Of a stretch of 51,036 nt of DNA, positions 1-8,760 are shown one piece after another. Within the stretch, counting starts at the first letter, position 1, and every line of letters begins with the position of its first letter. This DNA is from Tannerella sp. (GTDB lineage Bacteria > Bacteroidota > Bacteroidia > Bacteroidales > Tannerellaceae): contig JAITVS010000276.1 in assembly GCA_031285685.1 (NCBI GenBank), forward strand, positions 1 to 51,036, written 5' to 3'. A model generated the notes under the pieces. The model worked only from the letters and a program-made list of their open reading frames with translations, had not been told where the DNA came from and ran no database searches. The position numbers were made by a program, and so were the translations under genes.

Positions 1-103
1 GTTTGGTATTCTTGTACCTTTACCGTTCTCCCTCGCTCGTGGTTCGGGGGGGCGCGCGCTGGGGGTGTGGGTCCCGGGCCCGCCGGGGGGGGGGGGGCGC
101 CCG
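1..103. other. Contig-edge sequence, G/C-rich and probably artefactual
   Basis: The first ~100 bases are far richer in G and C than the rest of the window and include a 13-G run. Genuine gltB similarity starts only around position 104, where the frame begins to read EGADNKTGDGAG. The expected upstream residues of the glutaminase domain are absent and the translation is a low-complexity Pro/Gly string. I read this as a misassembled or low-quality contig end, not biological sequence. Confidence 0.75.
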
Positions 104-3100
104 GAAGGCGCTGATAACAAGACAGGTGATGGAGCCGGAATAATGCTCCAGATACCCCACGAGTTTATTCTTTTACAAGGAATACCCGTTCCGGAAAAAG
201 GTAAATATGGTACAAGGATCGTTTTCTTACCGAAAGATGAAAAACAACAAACCGAAATTTTTAGCATAGTCATTGAAGAGATTGAAAAAGAAGGACTTTC
301 GTTGATGCACATTCGGAAAGTACCGACAAATCCGGACATACTCGGCGACAACGCCCGCAGTACGGAACCCGATATCAAACAACTATTCGTAACAGGAGAA
401 AACGACCGGCAACTACTCGAGCTGAAACTGTACATCCTGCGCCGTCGTATAGAAAAACGTATCAGCAACAGCAAATTACGTAACAAAAATAATTTTTACA
501 TCGTTTCACTTTCAACCCGGAACATCGTATACAAAGGAATGCTCGAAACCATGCAGTTGCGCCATTATTATCCCGATCTGACGAACGATTATTTCACGAC
601 AGGCCTGGCGCTTGTTCATTCACGTTTCAGCACAAATACATTTCCCCGCTGGAACCTGGCACAACCATTCCGGCTATTGGCGCATAACGGGGAAATAAAC
701 ACAATAAGGGGAAACCGCGGATGGATGGAAGCGCGCGAAAGCGTACTAACCTTCCCTTCATTGGATCATATGGAAGATATACGTCCCGTTATACAATCCG
801 GGATGAGCGACAGCGCCTCATTAGATAATGTACTGGAATTCCTCGTCGCTTCGGGCATGAGCCTTCCGCATGCAATGGCGATGCTCGTTCCGGAAAGTTT
901 CAATGAAAAAAATCCCATATCGGAAGATTTGAAAGCCTTCTACGAATATCATTCCATCGTCATGGAACCATGGGACGGACAGGCAGCTTTGCTTTTCAGT
1001 GACGGCCGTTATGCCGGAGGGATGCTTGATCGTAACGGTCTGCGCCCGGCCCGTTATCTGATTACAAACAATGATATGATGATCGTTGCCTCGGAAGTAG
1101 GAGTCATTGATTTTGAACCGGGCGAAATAAAGACAAAGGGGCGCCTGCAACCGGGCAAAATAATCCTTATCGACACGGAAAAAGGCGAAATATACTATGA
1201 CCGGAAACTGAAAGAAGAGCTTGCACAGGCCAAACCCTATCGTACATGGCTGACAAACAGCCGCGTAGAACTTGACGAATTGAAGTCGGGACGCCACGTA
1301 ACCGGCACAATCGATCATTTCGAACAACGCCTGAGGTTATTTGATTATACCCGTGAAGATATCGAACGCATCATCAGCCCGATGGCCGTTACAGGAGCAG
1401 AGCCTGTTGGTTCTATGGGATTTGACGCTCCTCTTGCCGTCTTATCCAGGCATCCGCAATTGCTTTATAATTATTTCCGGCAGCAGTTTGCGCAAGTCAC
1501 CAATCCGCCGATAGATCCTATACGCGAAGAACTTGTCATGAGCCTGACCGAATACATCGGCGCGGCAGGAGACAACATACTGGCACCCAACGAATCACAC
1601 TGCAAAATGGTTCGCCTGCCTCACCCGATCCTCAGCAATACACAACTCGATATCTTGTGCAACATACGGTATAAGGGATTCAGATCCGTCAAATTACCAA
1701 TGATCTATGAAGTAACCAAAGGATGCGACGGACTCGAAAAAGCGATCGGCCAACTATGCCGGGACGCAGAAAAATCGGTTAAGGACGGAGTTAACTATAT
1801 TATATTAAGTGACAGAAATACAAATGAAAAAATGGGAGCGATCCCTTCCCTTCTTGCCGTAAGCGCTGTACATCATCACCTTATATCCGTGCAGAAACGC
1901 GTGCAAACCGCGTTGATTGTAGAAACAGGAGAAATGCGCGAAGTGATGCATGCAGCCCTGCTGCTTGGATACGGGGCCAGCGCTCTCAATCCATACATGG
2001 CATATGCCGTATTGGATGATATGGTAAAGAAAAAAGAGATACAGCTGGATTATGGAACAGCAGAAAAAAATTACATAAAAGCGCTTTGTAAAGGACTGCT
2101 TAAAGTTCTCAGCAAAATGGGCATCAGTACTATCCGAAGTTACCGGGGAGCAAAATTATTTGAATCCGTCGGCATAAGTGACGAGTTAAGCGAAAAACAT
2201 TTCGGCGGCATAACCGGCAAAATCGGCGGCATACGCCTGGAGGAAATCGCTGCGGATGCCAAACTGCTGCATAGTAATGCATTTCTTAAAAAAAAGGATC
2301 CGGTCTTGCCACACAACGGTTTATTATCCTACCGTAAGGATGGCGAATCGCACGCATGGAATCCGGAAACGATTTCCACATTACAACTTGCCACACGTAC
2401 AGGCAGCTATAAAAAATTCAAAGAATATACACGTTTCATTGATGAAAAATCAGATGCTATCTTTCTGAGGGACCTGCTTACATTCAGGAAGGCAAAAAAA
2501 TCCATACCGGTCGAAAAGGTTGAACCTGCCGGCGAAATCATGCGCCGCTTCGTAACGGGTGCGATGAGTTATGGATCCATCAGTAAAGAGGCGCATGAAA
2601 CGATTGCCATTGCTATGAATCTCATACACGGACGTAGCAATACCGGTGAAGGAGGCGAAGATCCGGAACGGTTCAAACCACGTAAAGACGGATTATCCAT
2701 GCGCTCGGCAATTAAACAGGTGGCATCCGGACGATTCGGTGTGACAACGGAATATCTTGTCAACGCGGATGAAATACAAATAAAAATAGCACAAGGGGCA
2801 AAACCCGGGGAAGGGGGACAACTGCCGGGTTACAAGGTAGACAGGGTCATTGCGAGAACCCGCCACTCGATACCGGGCATCTCCCTGATCTCCCCCCCTC
2901 CCCATCATGACATCTATTCCATCGAAGATCTGGCGCAACTGATCTTCGACCTGAAAAATGTAAATCCCGAAGCGGAAATCAGCGTAAAACTCGTTGCGGA
3001 GAACGGTGTCGGTACAATTGCCGCAGGTGTAGCCAAAGCAAAGGCCGACCGTATCATTATATCCGGCTCCGACGGAGGAACGGGAGCATCTCCTTTAAGT

Positions 3101-4468
3101 TCAATCCGTTACGCCGGAACATCGCCCGAAACGGGACTTTCGGAAGCACAACAGACACTCGTATTAAACGAGCTACGCGGACAAGTCAGGCTTCAGACGG
3201 ACGGACAGATAAAAACCGGACATGACATTATCATCATGGCGCTCCTGGGAGCCGAAGAATATGGCTTTGCAACAACCGCCCTGATCGTATTAGGGTGTGT
3301 CATGATGCGTAAATGCCACATGAATACCTGTCCGGTGGGAGTGGCTACGCAGGATGAACAGTTAAGAAAACATTTTCACGGGAAACACGAATACCTCGTC
3401 AATTTCTTCAGTTATCTCGCAGAAGAAGTACGCGAATACCTTGCAGAAATGGGCTTCACCAGACTGGATGAGATCATCGGACATACAGACCTGATCGAAA
3501 GAAGGCCTTCGAAGGGTATTCACAAACACGATCTGCTTGATTTCGGCAGGCTGACCTGTTTCCCGGAGGAAGGAAAGAACCATGCGATCAAAAAAGAAAC
3601 AATACAGAAACATTCTATTCGCAATATAAAAGACCGTGAAATCATCAGACAGGCAAAAAGCGCCATAGAAAAACAGCAAAAAGTTTCGCTTGATTATACC
3701 ATTGCAAATACGGATCGCGCCGTAGGAGCGATGATCTCCGGCCTTGTCGCAAAAAAATACGGCGAAGCCGGACTTCCGGACGACACACTGAATGTAAAAT
3801 TCAAAGGCTCGGCCGGACAAAGCTTCGGCGCCTTTCTCGTCCGCGGCATCAGTTTCCGTCTGGAGGGCGATGCCAACGACTACCTGGGCAAGGGGTTGAG
3901 CGGAGGCCGGATCAGCCTGATACCTCCCACAGGTTCAACTTTCGTCGCAGAAGATAATACAATCGCCGGAAACACTTTATTATATGGAGCAACAAGTGGC
4001 GAAGTGTATATCAACGGACGTGCAGGCGAACGTTTCTGCGTACGGAACAGCGGTGCGATTGCCGTCGTGGAAGGGACAGGTGATCATTGTTGCGAATATA
4101 TGACCGGTGGACGTGTCGTCGTACTTGGTGAAACAGGGCGCAACTTCGCTGCAGGAATGAGTGGAGGCGTTGCTTATGTATGGAACAGAAACGGAAATTT
4201 CGATTACTACTGCAACATGGAAATGGTCGAGCTATCCCTCATCGAAGATACATCCGTACGCAAGGAACTTCACGAACTGATATGCAGACACTACCACTAT
4301 ACAGGCAGCCGCCTGGCAGGCGACATGCTGGAGAACTGGGACAGATATGTAGAAGAATTCATTGAAGTAATACCGATCGAATACAAAAAGGTCTTGCTGG
4401 AGGAACAAATACAAAAGTTACAATATAAAATCGCCGAAGCTCAACACTCTTCCGTTGGAGGGGAATAA
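65..4468 (+). CDS. gltB: Glutamate synthase large subunit, 5'-truncated
   Basis: GltB makes two glutamates from glutamine and 2-oxoglutarate, using electrons passed on by GltD. The frame is open for 1467 codons, close to the roughly 1500 of bacterial GltB. The first ~13 codons come from the suspect contig edge, so the true N-terminus with the catalytic Cys of the class II glutaminase domain is missing. What remains reads in the family order: rest of the glutaminase domain (LLAHNGEINTIRGNRGW near 220), central domain, FMN-binding synthase domain (GEGGEDPERF, GSDGGTGASPL), the 3Fe-4S cysteines CVMMRKCHMNTC at about 3296-3331, and the C-terminal GXGXG beta-helix. The annotated GTG start at 65 is not real. 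gltD follows 39 bases downstream in the same direction. Confidence 0.95.
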   Translation: MWVPGPPGGGGRPEGADNKTGDGAGIMLQIPHEFILLQGIPVPEKGKYGTRIVFLPKDEKQQTEIFSIVIEEIEKEGLSLMHIRKVPTNPDILGDNARSTEPDIKQLFVTGENDRQLLELKLYILRRRIEKRISNSKLRNKNNFYIVSLSTRNIVYKGMLETMQLRHYYPDLTNDYFTTGLALVHSRFSTNTFPRWNLAQPFRLLAHNGEINTIRGNRGWMEARESVLTFPSLDHMEDIRPVIQSGMSDSASLDNVLEFLVASGMSLPHAMAMLVPESFNEKNPISEDLKAFYEYHSIVMEPWDGQAALLFSDGRYAGGMLDRNGLRPARYLITNNDMMIVASEVGVIDFEPGEIKTKGRLQPGKIILIDTEKGEIYYDRKLKEELAQAKPYRTWLTNSRVELDELKSGRHVTGTIDHFEQRLRLFDYTREDIERIISPMAVTGAEPVGSMGFDAPLAVLSRHPQLLYNYFRQQFAQVTNPPIDPIREELVMSLTEYIGAAGDNILAPNESHCKMVRLPHPILSNTQLDILCNIRYKGFRSVKLPMIYEVTKGCDGLEKAIGQLCRDAEKSVKDGVNYIILSDRNTNEKMGAIPSLLAVSAVHHHLISVQKRVQTALIVETGEMREVMHAALLLGYGASALNPYMAYAVLDDMVKKKEIQLDYGTAEKNYIKALCKGLLKVLSKMGISTIRSYRGAKLFESVGISDELSEKHFGGITGKIGGIRLEEIAADAKLLHSNAFLKKKDPVLPHNGLLSYRKDGESHAWNPETISTLQLATRTGSYKKFKEYTRFIDEKSDAIFLRDLLTFRKAKKSIPVEKVEPAGEIMRRFVTGAMSYGSISKEAHETIAIAMNLIHGRSNTGEGGEDPERFKPRKDGLSMRSAIKQVASGRFGVTTEYLVNADEIQIKIAQGAKPGEGGQLPGYKVDRVIARTRHSIPGISLISPPPHHDIYSIEDLAQLIFDLKNVNPEAEISVKLVAENGVGTIAAGVAKAKADRIIISGSDGGTGASPLSSIRYAGTSPETGLSEAQQTLVLNELRGQVRLQTDGQIKTGHDIIIMALLGAEEYGFATTALIVLGCVMMRKCHMNTCPVGVATQDEQLRKHFHGKHEYLVNFFSYLAEEVREYLAEMGFTRLDEIIGHTDLIERRPSKGIHKHDLLDFGRLTCFPEEGKNHAIKKETIQKHSIRNIKDREIIRQAKSAIEKQQKVSLDYTIANTDRAVGAMISGLVAKKYGEAGLPDDTLNVKFKGSAGQSFGAFLVRGISFRLEGDANDYLGKGLSGGRISLIPPTGSTFVAEDNTIAGNTLLYGATSGEVYINGRAGERFCVRNSGAIAVVEGTGDHCCEYMTGGRVVVLGETGRNFAAGMSGGVAYVWNRNGNFDYYCNMEMVELSLIEDTSVRKELHELICRHYHYTGSRLAGDMLENWDRYVEEFIEVIPIEYKKVLLEEQIQKLQYKIAEAQHSSVGGE

Positions 4469-4507
4469 TAAAACAGCAATCAATTCATAAAATAACAAAC
4501 AATATAT

Positions 4508-5083
4508 ATGGGAAATCCGAAAGCATTTTTATCCGTACCAAGGCAGGAAGCCGGGTATAGACCTATTCATGAGAGAATTAACGATTTCAGCGAAGTTGAA
4601 CAGACACTCAACAGTAGCGAACGCCGTACACAGGCATCCCGCTGTATGGATTGCGGCGTACCGTTTTGCCATTGGGCATGCCCTATCGGCAACAGACAAC
4701 CGGAATGGCAGGATCTATTATATAAAGGACGCTGGAAAGATGCATACGAAATACTCGAACAGACATGCGACTTTCCTGAGTTTACCGGTCGCATATGTCC
4801 CGCTTTATGCGAGAAAAGCTGTATATTAAACCTGAGCATCCACGAACCTGTTACAATCCGGGAAAACGAAGTTGCCATCATAGAAGCTGCGTTTCGGGAA
4901 GGTTATATACAAGCTGTAAATCCAGCACGGAATGGAAAAAAGGTTGCTGTTATTGGTAGCGGCCCTGCCGGATTAGCAGCAGCTAACCAACTGAACCGCA
5001 AAGGATACAACGTGACTGTATTCGAAAAAGACGAACTACCGGGGGGGGGTTACTGCGGTTCGGAATACCTAATTTTAAATTGA
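4508..5083 (+). CDS. gltD: Glutamate synthase small subunit, N-terminal part (frameshifted)
   Basis: This is the amino half of GltD, the NADPH-oxidising FAD/Fe-S subunit of glutamate synthase. Visible are the N-terminal iron-sulfur cysteines (CMDCGVPFCHWACP near residues 47-60, CPALCEKSC further on) and the FAD-binding GSGPAGLAAANQL glycine motif. The frame breaks after DELPGG at a run of nine G (5041-5049) and ends at a TGA at 5081-5083. Removing two G restores GGLLRFGIPNFKLSK, which runs into the next fragment, so this is one gene split by an indel. It lies 39 bases behind gltB. A sequencing error is as likely as real decay. Confidence 0.9.
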   Translation: MGNPKAFLSVPRQEAGYRPIHERINDFSEVEQTLNSSERRTQASRCMDCGVPFCHWACPIGNRQPEWQDLLYKGRWKDAYEILEQTCDFPEFTGRICPALCEKSCILNLSIHEPVTIRENEVAIIEAAFREGYIQAVNPARNGKKVAVIGSGPAGLAAANQLNRKGYNVTVFEKDELPGGGYCGSEYLILN

Positions 5084-5865
5084 GTAAACAAATCATCGAT
5101 CGCCGCATTAATCTGATGAAAGAAGAAGGCATCCGGTTCAAAACAAAAAGCTACGTCGGCAGGGATATCAAAGCGAAAGAATTGCTCGAGACTTTCGATG
5201 CAGTATACCTGGCCATCGGAAGCGAAGTTCCCCGCGACCTGCAAATTGCCGGGAGAGAATGCAGTGGTATACATCTTGCCCTTGATTATCTGGGCCAACA
5301 AAACCGGATACTGGAAGGAATCCGGATCCCGGAGAAGAAACTGATCTCGGCAAAAGGTAAAAACGTTCTGGTTATCGGTGGAGGTGATACCGGAAGCGAC
5401 TGTGTGGGCACAGCAAACCGTCAGGGAGCCAAAAGCGTCACGCAAATAGAAATACTTTCCCGGCCGCCGGTTGAGTTTAACCCTGCCACTCCCTGGCCCA
5501 TGTATCCGCAGGTGCTTAAAACAAGCAGCAGCCATGAAGAAGGTTGCATACGCCGATGGAATCTCACCACTAACAAATTTATCAGTGACAGCAAAGGAAA
5601 TATAAAAGCCGTTGAAATTGAAGAGGTTGCATGGATACAATCCGGAGACGGAAGACGTCCGGAAATGAAGCGGACCGGTAAAAAAGAAACGCTCGACACG
5701 GATGAACGCAAAAACATTTCCGTAGATCAAAACCATCAGACATCCCTAAAAAAAGTTTTCGCCTGCGGAGATGCGGTATCAGGCGCCGGTCTCGTTGTCC
5801 GCGCCATGGATTCCGGACGCAAAACAGCTGCAGCAATAGACAATTTCCTGAAAAATAATCACTAG
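5080..5865 (+). CDS. gltD: Glutamate synthase small subunit, C-terminal part (frameshifted)
   Basis: Carboxyl half of GltD in the reading frame displaced from the preceding fragment; the TTG at 5080 is not a true start. It carries the NADPH-binding glycine motif (VLVIGGGDTGSDCVGTANRQGA region) and the C-terminal FAD motif (FACGDAVSGAGLVV). Between EMKRTGKKET and LDTDERKN the segment that family members use for the ADLVLLAMGF motif and the following ~15 residues seems to be absent, a loss of roughly 27 residues. Rejoined length would be about 450 residues. With the frameshift and this gap, the subunit as written should not be functional. A bidirectional terminator follows at 5901. Confidence 0.88.
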   Translation: MSKQIIDRRINLMKEEGIRFKTKSYVGRDIKAKELLETFDAVYLAIGSEVPRDLQIAGRECSGIHLALDYLGQQNRILEGIRIPEKKLISAKGKNVLVIGGGDTGSDCVGTANRQGAKSVTQIEILSRPPVEFNPATPWPMYPQVLKTSSSHEEGCIRRWNLTTNKFISDSKGNIKAVEIEEVAWIQSGDGRRPEMKRTGKKETLDTDERKNISVDQNHQTSLKKVFACGDAVSGAGLVVRAMDSGRKTAAAIDNFLKNNH

Positions 5866-5900
5866 TCATTGACTTTTCCGGTTATCAGTCACACGAAATA

Positions 5901-5940
5901 AAAAACCGGTTGCCCGAAACTTTTCAGACAACCGGTTTTT
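5901..5940. terminator. Bidirectional rho-independent terminator between gltD and ugd
   Basis: Perfect 12-bp inverted repeat, arms 5901-5912 (AAAAACCGGTTG) and 5929-5940 (CAACCGGTTTTT), with a 16-nt loop. A-tract on one side and T-tract on the other serve both convergent genes. Confidence 0.9.
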
Positions 5941-5956
5941 ATATTTATCAAGAAGT

Positions 5957-7270
5957 CTATCTGCCGATACAATAGTAGACAAAGCCTAAACTCTGCAACT
6001 CGCCTGCATCATAAATATTCCGTCCGTCAATAATCAAGGGAGTATTCATTTTTTCCTTCACAATTCCCCATGAAGGTAACCGGAATTCCTTCCATTCGGT
6101 CACAAGCAATAATGCATCGGCTTTATCCGTGGCAGCATAAATATCACCGGCATACCGGATACTGTCACCTATACGCCGTCTGGTCTCGTGCATTGCGATA
6201 GGATCATATGCAATCACTTCGCATCCGGCATTCAATAAATCGTCAATGATAACCAATGCCGGCGCCTCACGCATATCATCGGTTTCCGGCTTAAATGACA
6301 ATCCCCACAAAGCGATCCGTTTTCCTTTCAGGTTTCCTTCATAATGCAGGTTTAACTTATGGAATAAAATATGTTTCTGCGCCTCATTTACCTCTTCTAC
6401 GGCCTGCAATATTCGCATCGGGCGGCCATTCTCCGCCGCTGTTTTCACCAATGCCTTGACGTCCTTCGGAAAACAGGATCCGCCGTATCCGCATCCGGCA
6501 TAAAGGAAACTGTGTCCAATACGCGTATCGGAACCGATTCCTTTCCGTACCATTGTGACATCAGCGCCCATCACCTCACAAAGGTTTGCTATTTCATTCA
6601 TAAAACTGATCCGTGTTGCAAGCATCGCATTGGCAGCATATTTAGTCATCTCTGCCGATGGGACATCCATAAATATCACCGGGAAATTATTCAAAAGAAA
6701 AGGATGATACAATTTTGTCATCAGTTTCTGAGCACGTTCGGTTTCAACACCGACAACTACACGGTCCGGATTCATAAAATCCGTCACTGCAGCCCCTTCC
6801 TTCAAAAATTCAGGATTGGATGCAATATCAAATTCAATCGATACTTCGCGCTTTTCCTGTTCCTCGAAAATCACCTGCTTTATTTTATCGGCTGTGCCTA
6901 CCGGAACCGTACTCTTTGTTACAACCAGCACATATTTCTTCATATTTTTTCCGATAGTACAGGCTACATCGAGCACATACTTCAGGTCAGCGCTACCATC
7001 TTCATCCGGAGGAGTACCGACTGCACTAAATAATACATCCACCTGATCCAGTATCTCTGTCAAATCGGTTGTAAAATGAAGACGGCCGTTTTTATAATTT
7101 TTAAGGACTAGTTCTTCCAGGCCCGGTTCATAGATCGGAATAATACCGTTTTGTAATCCTTCGATTTTATTTTTGTCTATATCGACACAATATACATCCG
7201 TACCCATTTCGGCAAAACAGGTTCCGGTCACAAGACCGACATAACCCGTTCCTACTATCGCTATTTTCAT
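5957..7270 (-). CDS. ugd: UDP-glucose 6-dehydrogenase
   Basis: Oxidises UDP-glucose to UDP-glucuronate with two NAD+, supplying an acidic sugar nucleotide for the adjacent polysaccharide genes. From ATG at 7270 the protein is 437 residues, usual for the family, and opens MKIAIVGTGYVG, the Rossmann dinucleotide motif. The catalytic cysteine lies in GYGGSCFPKDVKAL (about residue 266). N-terminal NAD-binding, central dimerisation and C-terminal UDP-binding domains all appear intact. An upstream in-frame TTG at 7288 would add six residues without adding homology, so ATG is preferred. A minus-strand promoter is seen at 7393-7423. UDP-mannose or UDP-N-acetyl sugar dehydrogenases are related, but UDP-glucose is the most likely substrate. 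Confidence 0.93.
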   Translation of the reverse strand: MKIAIVGTGYVGLVTGTCFAEMGTDVYCVDIDKNKIEGLQNGIIPIYEPGLEELVLKNYKNGRLHFTTDLTEILDQVDVLFSAVGTPPDEDGSADLKYVLDVACTIGKNMKKYVLVVTKSTVPVGTADKIKQVIFEEQEKREVSIEFDIASNPEFLKEGAAVTDFMNPDRVVVGVETERAQKLMTKLYHPFLLNNFPVIFMDVPSAEMTKYAANAMLATRISFMNEIANLCEVMGADVTMVRKGIGSDTRIGHSFLYAGCGYGGSCFPKDVKALVKTAAENGRPMRILQAVEEVNEAQKHILFHKLNLHYEGNLKGKRIALWGLSFKPETDDMREAPALVIIDDLLNAGCEVIAYDPIAMHETRRRIGDSIRYAGDIYAATDKADALLLVTEWKEFRLPSWGIVKEKMNTPLIIDGRNIYDAGELQSLGFVYYCIGR

Positions 7271-7392
7271 GCTTTTTAAAAGTTTCAAAATTCTAAATTT
7301 ACCTCTTTCTTAATCACTTCACTTCATAAAGTGACACATTTCCAATTTTAACATCAAAGAAAGATTTTCATTCTTAATTCTTAATTGTCTGG

Positions 7393-7423
7393 CAAAGGTA
7401 AAAGAATTCCCTTATCTTTGCAA
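7393..7423 (-). promoter_or_regulatory. Bacteroidales-type promoter of ugd
   Basis: On the minus strand TTG (7423-7421), 20 nt, then TACCTTTG (7400-7393), matching the Bacteroidota -33/-7 consensus. It overlaps the plus-strand -7 element of the divergent wzy-like gene. Confidence 0.7.
7413..7420 (+). promoter_or_regulatory. -7 element of the polysaccharide operon
   Basis: TATCTTTG fits TAnnTTTG and lies 63 bases before the wzy-like start. The best upstream TTG (7385-7387) is 25 nt away, longer than ideal. It sits between the -7 and -33 of the divergent ugd promoter, so both polymerases compete for the same DNA. Confidence 0.6.
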
Positions 7424-7482
7424 GCATTTTTTTTGATTATAATAAAAAAACGGTTTATACGTTATAAGTAAAACAATACCGT

Positions 7483-8760
7483 ATGCAGGATATTACAGAC
7501 ATACAACAGAATTTTATAAACAGACAATTTTTTAATCTTACCTTATTCACTCTGATTTTCGGGGTGATGTTTTATGACGTCATCAACTATCTGGGATTCA
7601 GCTATGTCGATGAGATATGTGCCGTTTTACTTTTTTTACTCTTTGGTTATAAAGTCCTCCGGTCCAAAACATGGGAATTTGACAGATTATTTTTAATTAC
7701 GTTAGGCATTTTTCTTTTTTATCTCATTTATTCCTTTGCCATCGGATCAAACAGCACAACAGCTATTTTAACGGATTTCGTCATACAAATAAAACCCTAT
7801 CTTTCGTTTTTCTGCGTATATGCCATAAAGCCTGAATTCAGTGATAACCAAAAAACACTGATCCGACAGATCATTGCATTATGCAGTATATATGTTTTTG
7901 TCATAGGAATCTCGATTCCGGTATCGAATCTCATCGATTATACGTTCGTGCATCCTTCACGGTTAGCAACAGCCGCTTCTATCCTGGCATTATTTTACCT
8001 GTATTGCAGCAACTATACAAAAACCGATAAGATCATCTTCGTCCTTATACTTGCTTTGGGTATATTCTCCGGGCGCTCAAAACACTTCGGTTTCTTTGCA
8101 TTCTGTTCGCTGATGATTTTCTACCTGAACCAATCGTTCCAGATGAAACTAAATTCAAGGAACCTACTATTCATAGCAATTGCCATCGCCCTTACGATCG
8201 TCGTGGCATGGGAGAAAATATATTTCTACTTCATCACCGGAGGATTCGGAAGCGGGCGCACCGCAAATGATTTATTCGCGCGCATGGCTTTGTACTACTA
8301 CTCGACAGTCATACTGATGGATTATATTCCGTTCGGAACCGGTTTCGGCACTTATGCAACCTACGCTTCCGCTATTTACTATTCGCCGATATACGCAAAA
8401 TACGGTATGGAAAACATGCCGGGTATAGCGAAACACGCGCCGGATTTTCTTGCCGATACTTATTATCCGGCCCTTACCCAGTTCGGCTTTGTCGGGATTA
8501 TTCTGTTTTTCAGTTTCTGGATAAGACTGACCATAAAAGCCATAAAATATTTCAAGGCAGGATTCCATAAAGAAGCATTCATCGCCCTTATGATTGTTGT
8601 ATTTTTCATCATAGAATGCACTTCCGACGCAACCATAACCCACAACAGGGGGATGTTTATCATGATGATACTCGGACTTGTTTTTTCCGATATGAATAAA
8701 TACTCCGTATTATCTGTTCAGGAAAAAGAAATAAACAACGAACAAACAGTCGCAGTATGA
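7483..8760 (+). CDS. Wzy-like O-antigen/exopolysaccharide polymerase
   Basis: A 425-residue polytopic membrane protein with about ten to twelve hydrophobic segments and a large periplasmic loop late in the chain. The pattern FGTGFGTYA, then HAPDFLADTYYPALTQFGFVG, is typical of the Wzy/O-antigen ligase superfamily, in which this loop and its surroundings carry the polymerase or ligase site. Position as first gene of an operon with glycosyltransferases, beside ugd and near wzx, wzz and wza, supports polymerisation of undecaprenyl-linked repeat units in the periplasm. Sequence alone does not separate polymerase from ligase. Its stop overlaps the next start (ATGA). Confidence 0.75.
   Translation: MQDITDIQQNFINRQFFNLTLFTLIFGVMFYDVINYLGFSYVDEICAVLLFLLFGYKVLRSKTWEFDRLFLITLGIFLFYLIYSFAIGSNSTTAILTDFVIQIKPYLSFFCVYAIKPEFSDNQKTLIRQIIALCSIYVFVIGISIPVSNLIDYTFVHPSRLATAASILALFYLYCSNYTKTDKIIFVLILALGIFSGRSKHFGFFAFCSLMIFYLNQSFQMKLNSRNLLFIAIAIALTIVVAWEKIYFYFITGGFGSGRTANDLFARMALYYYSTVILMDYIPFGTGFGTYATYASAIYYSPIYAKYGMENMPGIAKHAPDFLADTYYPALTQFGFVGIILFFSFWIRLTIKAIKYFKAGFHKEAFIALMIVVFFIIECTSDATITHNRGMFIMMILGLVFSDMNKYSVLSVQEKEINNEQTVAV

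Noticed and set aside
821..1327. Long open frame on the minus strand inside gltB
   Set aside because: It lies wholly antisense to strongly conserved gltB codons and has no start context or protein-like pattern of its own.
7369..7386. TTCTTAATTC-type tandem as a regulatory repeat
   Set aside because: Simple A/T repeats of this type are frequent in intergenic DNA of the group; no evidence for function.
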